NCBI GenBank assembly: GCA_023429135.1
Contig: JAEYWD010000031.1
Location: 12,111-76,110 of the forward strand
DNA: 64,000 bases
Origin: Bacteroidota bacterium
Lineage (GTDB): Bacteria; Bacteroidota; Bacteroidia; Bacteroidales; JAAUTT01
Direction: 5' to 3'
The position numbers and the translations under genes are program-made. The notes under the pieces are model-generated. The model was not told the DNA's origin. It searched no databases and saw only the letters and a list, made by a program, of their open reading frames with translations. Shown one piece after another: positions 61,265-64,000 of this stretch (position 1 is the first letter of the stretch; each line of letters starts with the position of its first letter).

Positions 61265-61687
61265 TTAATATTCGATGTCGGCGAAGTATATTTTATATGT
61301 CAGTTGTTCGTCGTAATTCGGGCGGGTAATTCGGATTACTTTATAAACAATTCCTGTAGTTGTCGTATCAGAAGAGACATTTATAGACGCATTAGAATAA
61401 ATACTTGTTGCTGAAACATCCTTTATTTCATCAGAAGACGAAACAATATACTCAACAGTATAGTGCTTGCTTGCTGTTTGCATTTCAGTTGCTGAAATAT
61501 AAAATGGAGTTGCCCCATCTGTTATCCACAACAAATCATCATTGACTTTATATGTTACCTTGTTAACTGTAACTGAAGAAACTCCAAGTATCGAAAAATC
61601 AGGTCCAGTGTTTTCATCATCATCTTTACTGCACGAAAAAACTGAGGCAGCCATAATGGCGAGCAATAAAATTTTAATAGTCTTCAT
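61265..61687 (-). CDS. Lipoprotein, unknown function
   Basis: 140 residues with a lipoprotein signal (ILLLAIMAASVFSC) and an acidic stretch SKDDDENTGPD after the lipid cysteine, a pattern associated with surface export in Bacteroidota (a negatively charged export signal). The mature domain is Ser/Thr-rich and beta-type. Eleven bases upstream of the small membrane protein gene, so likely the first gene of a three-gene operon. Confidence 0.68.
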   Translation of the reverse strand: MKTIKILLLAIMAASVFSCSKDDDENTGPDFSILGVSSVTVNKVTYKVNDDLLWITDGATPFYISATEMQTASKHYTVEYIVSSSDEIKDVSATSIYSNASINVSSDTTTTGIVYKVIRITRPNYDEQLTYKIYFADIEY

Positions 61688-61741
61688 TTTATTAGTTTTC
61701 TTGTTTTAATTTACTTTGACACATTATATTTAAAAAAAATA

Positions 61742-61957
61742 GCCACGAATGCACGAATAATTTATTCAAAAAGGATAAATTATTCGATTGGTGATTATTT
61801 AATAATTCGTTTATAATTCAGTTTAAGTTCACCAAAATTAACAATAAGAGCCAGTTTGTTTTGTGAAACATTAAGGTAATTGATAGCTCCAATTATCCGG
61901 TAGTTTTCTTCTTTATACAAAATTTCACTCATATTTTTTTATTAGTGAATTAGTGGC
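61742..61957. mobile_element. Inverted-repeat element carrying the GxxExxY remnant
   Basis: GCCACGAATGCACGAATAAT at the left (61742-61761) and ATTAGTGAATTAGTGGC at the right (61941-61957) are inverted relatives of each other and of the arms at 41434-41610. They enclose the small reading frame at 61795-61932. Confidence 0.55.
61795..61932 (-). pseudogene. Internally deleted GxxExxY-family gene
   Basis: 45 codons from ATG at 61932: MSEILYKEENYRIIGA joins directly to INYLNVSQNKLALIVNFG and ELKLNYKRIIK. The first part is the start and the second the C-terminus of GxxExxY proteins (PD-(D/E)XK-like, normally about 120 residues); the catalytic middle, including the GxxExxY motif, is missing without a frameshift. 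From family knowledge the function is unknown. Confidence 0.65.
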
Positions 61958-62001
61958 AAATTATATTTCTTACTAATCTGAGTAGAATTAATTAACCTTT
62001 A

Positions 62002-62463
62002 TCAATTATTCTTTTTATAAGCAAATCCAAGCTCTTTTGATTTACGTTCATCTTGAAGATTTTCCCACGATTTCCAACCTTTCTCTTTTAATATATAATT
62101 ATCGTTCTTCAAGAAGGAATAGCCTTCAAATAATTCTGTAAAATGCCCGCAAGGATAATTCTCGCACAATGCACACATCTCAATATTTTTTTCTTTTGCA
62201 CACAATCGTATTTTACAGTTTGGATTTCCACTACCAGCCTTACATGAGATACATATACCTTCAGTGACCATACTTTTTAAAAACGACCAAAATTTTTCGC
62301 CATCGGGAAAGAATGACATAATTTCTTCAAATCCTAACTTCTGCATTTCTTCATACAAAACTTTCGATGCAGGTTCAACTTTTACTTTAACGTCGCAATT
62401 TTCACAGTAAAGACCACAATAACAAGTATATTTTCTGTTCATTTTTCTAATATCTTCTTTCAA
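62002..62463 (-). CDS. DUF3795-like cysteine-rich protein
   Basis: 153 residues. Cysteine pattern CYCGLYCENCDV at the start, CISCKAGSGNPNCKIRLCA and CALCENYPCGHF further on: ten or more cysteines, typical of DUF3795 proteins thought to bind zinc or an iron-sulfur centre. An alternative start at 62442 (MNRKYTCYCG) would remove seven residues. Cytoplasmic, function unknown. R2 copy B lies directly upstream with a TAAATTTG box (minus strand, 62674-62681) that may drive it. Confidence 0.78.
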   Translation of the reverse strand: MKEDIRKMNRKYTCYCGLYCENCDVKVKVEPASKVLYEEMQKLGFEEIMSFFPDGEKFWSFLKSMVTEGICISCKAGSGNPNCKIRLCAKEKNIEMCALCENYPCGHFTELFEGYSFLKNDNYILKEKGWKSWENLQDERKSKELGFAYKKNN

Positions 62464-62521
62464 ATCAATTTCTATTTAAGAATTCCCTTACTCTTTCATA
62501 GGGTATCGTTTTGCCTGATCG

Positions 62522-62807
62522 CTAACATACTTAAATCACCAATTGGTGATATACACTTTATGTCACTTATGCTTTTGCATTTTCCTTTTCCGGACCTATG
62601 ATGAATAAAATGTATCACTAAGGCGTGCATGGCGGCATTAGTCCCGTATGGTTGTGGTCTTAATTTATTGACGCAAATTTATAACTTTTTGGTTATGGCG
62701 TGGCAAAGTAAGGTGTATTATTAGTCGCATGTACAAACATTGGTTTAAAAATTTTAGTTTTCACCCGCCGGGCGTTTGCAATGCACGCCTTCTTAACAGC
62801 GGGCAAT
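62522..62807. repeat. Dispersed repeat R2, copy B, ending in R3
   Basis: Counterpart of 57760-58035. It keeps the short hairpin with paired substitutions (ATGCTTTTGCAT, 62569-62580, versus ATACTTTTGTAT in copy A). It ends GCCGGGCGTTTGCAATGCAC and CTTCTTAACAGCGGGCAAT, an R3 unit. Contains an extra palindrome AATCACCAATTGGTGATAT near 62533-62552. Confidence 0.65.
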
Positions 62808-62865
62808 CGCTTTAAAATTTTTTAGAAGGCAAAAAAAATGCAATTTTGCTCTATTAAAAAATTAT

Positions 62866-63330
62866 ATGCATATGCGACAAGTAGAAACAATTTCCGAAAA
62901 CAAGAATTACACAGCCATAAATATTGGAAGTATAAACGGTATAGGCACATACTCGCTTATTCACCCTAAACTTGGAACAGAAATTAAAGGGAAGGTTTTT
63001 GTAAAAGGCCCAACCATGGCAACGGGTACCGAAATTTCTTTTACAAAAATACCACCTAAATCGGAATTGGGGTATTTCCACATACATAATAAGGACGAAG
63101 AAACTTATATTATTCTTCAGGGTTCGGGTTTTTATCAGGTAGATGATGATTGTTTTCCGATACAGGAAGGGAGTGTCATAAGGGTTTCACCTGAAGGTGT
63201 GAGAAGTTTGTGTAATACCTCGGAAGAAGATATGATTTATATCTGTATACAAGCTAAAGAAAACTCCCTGGAAGAGTATACAACCGACGACGGAAAAAGA
63301 GTGGCTGGTACTCCAAAATGGGAAATATAA
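62866..63330 (+). CDS. Cupin-domain protein
   Basis: 154 residues forming a single cupin fold. The metal-binding motif is seen as FHIHNKDEETYIILQGSG (two His and a Glu), with the second conserved motif around RVSPEGVRSLCN, where the usual His is replaced. No signal. A second ATG at 62872 is possible. Function unspecific: small cupins range from isomerases to sensors. Confidence 0.8.
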   Translation: MHMRQVETISENKNYTAINIGSINGIGTYSLIHPKLGTEIKGKVFVKGPTMATGTEISFTKIPPKSELGYFHIHNKDEETYIILQGSGFYQVDDDCFPIQEGSVIRVSPEGVRSLCNTSEEDMIYICIQAKENSLEEYTTDDGKRVAGTPKWEI

Positions 63331-63345
63331 CAGAAGTGCCAGTCC

Positions 63346-63480
63346 CAGCTAAGTGTAGCGTCCCGCTACACTTGTATACTCAGGCTTCCATCCGATTGTT
63401 AATTTGGATGGCCAACTTAAAATTATTATAGCCAGAGGCTGGCTATTTTCGTTCTGGCGGGTCACTACGACAAGCAAGGG
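63346..63480. repeat. Dispersed repeat R1, copy B
   Basis: Aligns with 60093-60227. Carries a perfect 10-bp hairpin AAGTGTAGCG (63351-63360) with CGCTACACTT (63364-63373) and GCCAGAGGCTGGC (63431-63443). In copy A the first stem is weaker. Confidence 0.7.
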
Positions 63481-64000
63481 TAAGAGGCTGTAAATGTTGG
63501 ATGCAACCATTGCGACGAGGTTGACATGCCCTCTTTGCTCAAATTTCTCCAGCGTCGCTGAAATTCATGCTCGAATTCATTCCGGGGGTTACATGCGTTT
63601 CACCCCCGGCTACAAACATGCAACACCTCTGGCGTTGATATACCTGTCATCCTGCTACTAATGACAGATTAGAGTAAGAAGCTGTAAATGTTTAGTATAG
63701 CGTTTGGCCTATGGAGGTTAAAGTAAAAACGCAATGCCCAAGGTTCGGGACTGGCCTTTTGAAAATGGCGTGAAGAAAACAAAAGAGAGCCCGTCATGAG
63801 GGTATTGGAGCGGTATAAACAGCTAAAATATTACTATATCGACTAGGCTTGTAAGTTCATTTAATCTTTAAATAGCACAAAAAATAGCGGCTTATACCCG
63901 CAGTAGGGAACTCTTTTGTTTTTAGCCAATTTTCAAGAAGCCTTGATCTTTGGGTACCTTTGGATCAAGCCAAAGGTACAAAGGATGAATAGTTCACGAG
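63481..64000. other. Non-coding end of window with hairpins
   Basis: No supported gene. CCGGGGGT and ACCCCCGG (63579-63608) form an 8-bp stem around a TACATGCGTTTC-type loop. Near the edge TTTGGGTACCTTTGG pairs imperfectly with CCAAAGGTACAAAGG (63948-63984). Both look like dispersed intergenic palindromes. The words GAAGCTGTAAATGTT and GAGGCTGTAAATGTT recur at 63487 and 63679. Confidence 0.4.

Noticed and set aside
49800..63500. A chromosomal integron array
   Set aside because: No integrase gene is present, gene orientations are mixed, and only the two core-like heptamers around the Thoeris operon fit; kept as a hypothesis only for that operon.

Overview
The window looks like a chromosomal segment of a Bacteroidota species, most likely an environmental Bacteroidales/Marinilabiliales-type organism. 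The reasons are AT-rich DNA, Bacteroidota-type promoters (TTG about 20 bases upstream of TAnnTTTG, clearest before truA), a complete MoxR-DUF58-BatABCDE aerotolerance operon, a C-terminal type IX secretion sorting domain, many lipoproteins, and an L-fucose utilisation locus. No tRNA, rRNA or CRISPR array was found.

Layout. 1-5.9 kb: the 3' end of a large RHS/YD-repeat protein gene, cut by the window edge, with a unique C-terminal tip, followed by orphan secreted proteins and lipoproteins. 6-9.2 kb: two tandem PiT phosphate transporter genes, each preceded by TTAA-type direct repeats with an exact 11-bp period (Pho-box-like). 9.2-11.1 kb: a structured non-coding element, a membrane protein and a universal stress protein. 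11.1-19.7 kb: nine-gene Bat operon on the minus strand. 19.9-23.1 kb: truA, then a YfiR-like periplasmic protein paired with a chemoreceptor. 23.1-30 kb: a minus-strand fucose locus (GntR regulator, L-fucose isomerase, GH29 fucosidase, DUF6786-like lipoprotein, FucP); no fucK or fucA is present here. 30.3-40.2 kb: mostly housekeeping genes (mnmD, cysC-cysD-cysN sulfate activation, NlpC/P60 peptidase, 7TM-HD phosphohydrolase, LolA-like carrier, FtsK). 40.4-49.8 kb: an SDR with its probable AraC regulator and 21-bp-spaced operator repeats, then a minus-strand cluster of exported proteins (aspartyl protease with PDZ, PD40 protein plus a partial tandem copy, proline-iminopeptidase-like lipoprotein, Kelch protein) downstream of a membrane-bound AraC regulator.

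49.8-64 kb is an accessory region: small orphan or secreted genes separated by dispersed palindromic repeats (families named R1, R2 and R3 here), an IS200/IS605-type element, an alternating 20/21-bp tandem repeat, an internally deleted GxxExxY gene inside terminal inverted repeats, and truncated gene copies. Within it, 56363-57702 encodes two adjacent genes that I read as a type II Thoeris anti-phage system: ThsA with two N-terminal membrane helices and a macro domain, and ThsB, a TIR protein. The operon is bracketed by inverted GTTAGGC / GCCTAAC core-like sequences, which suggests it moved as a cassette, although no integrase is in view.
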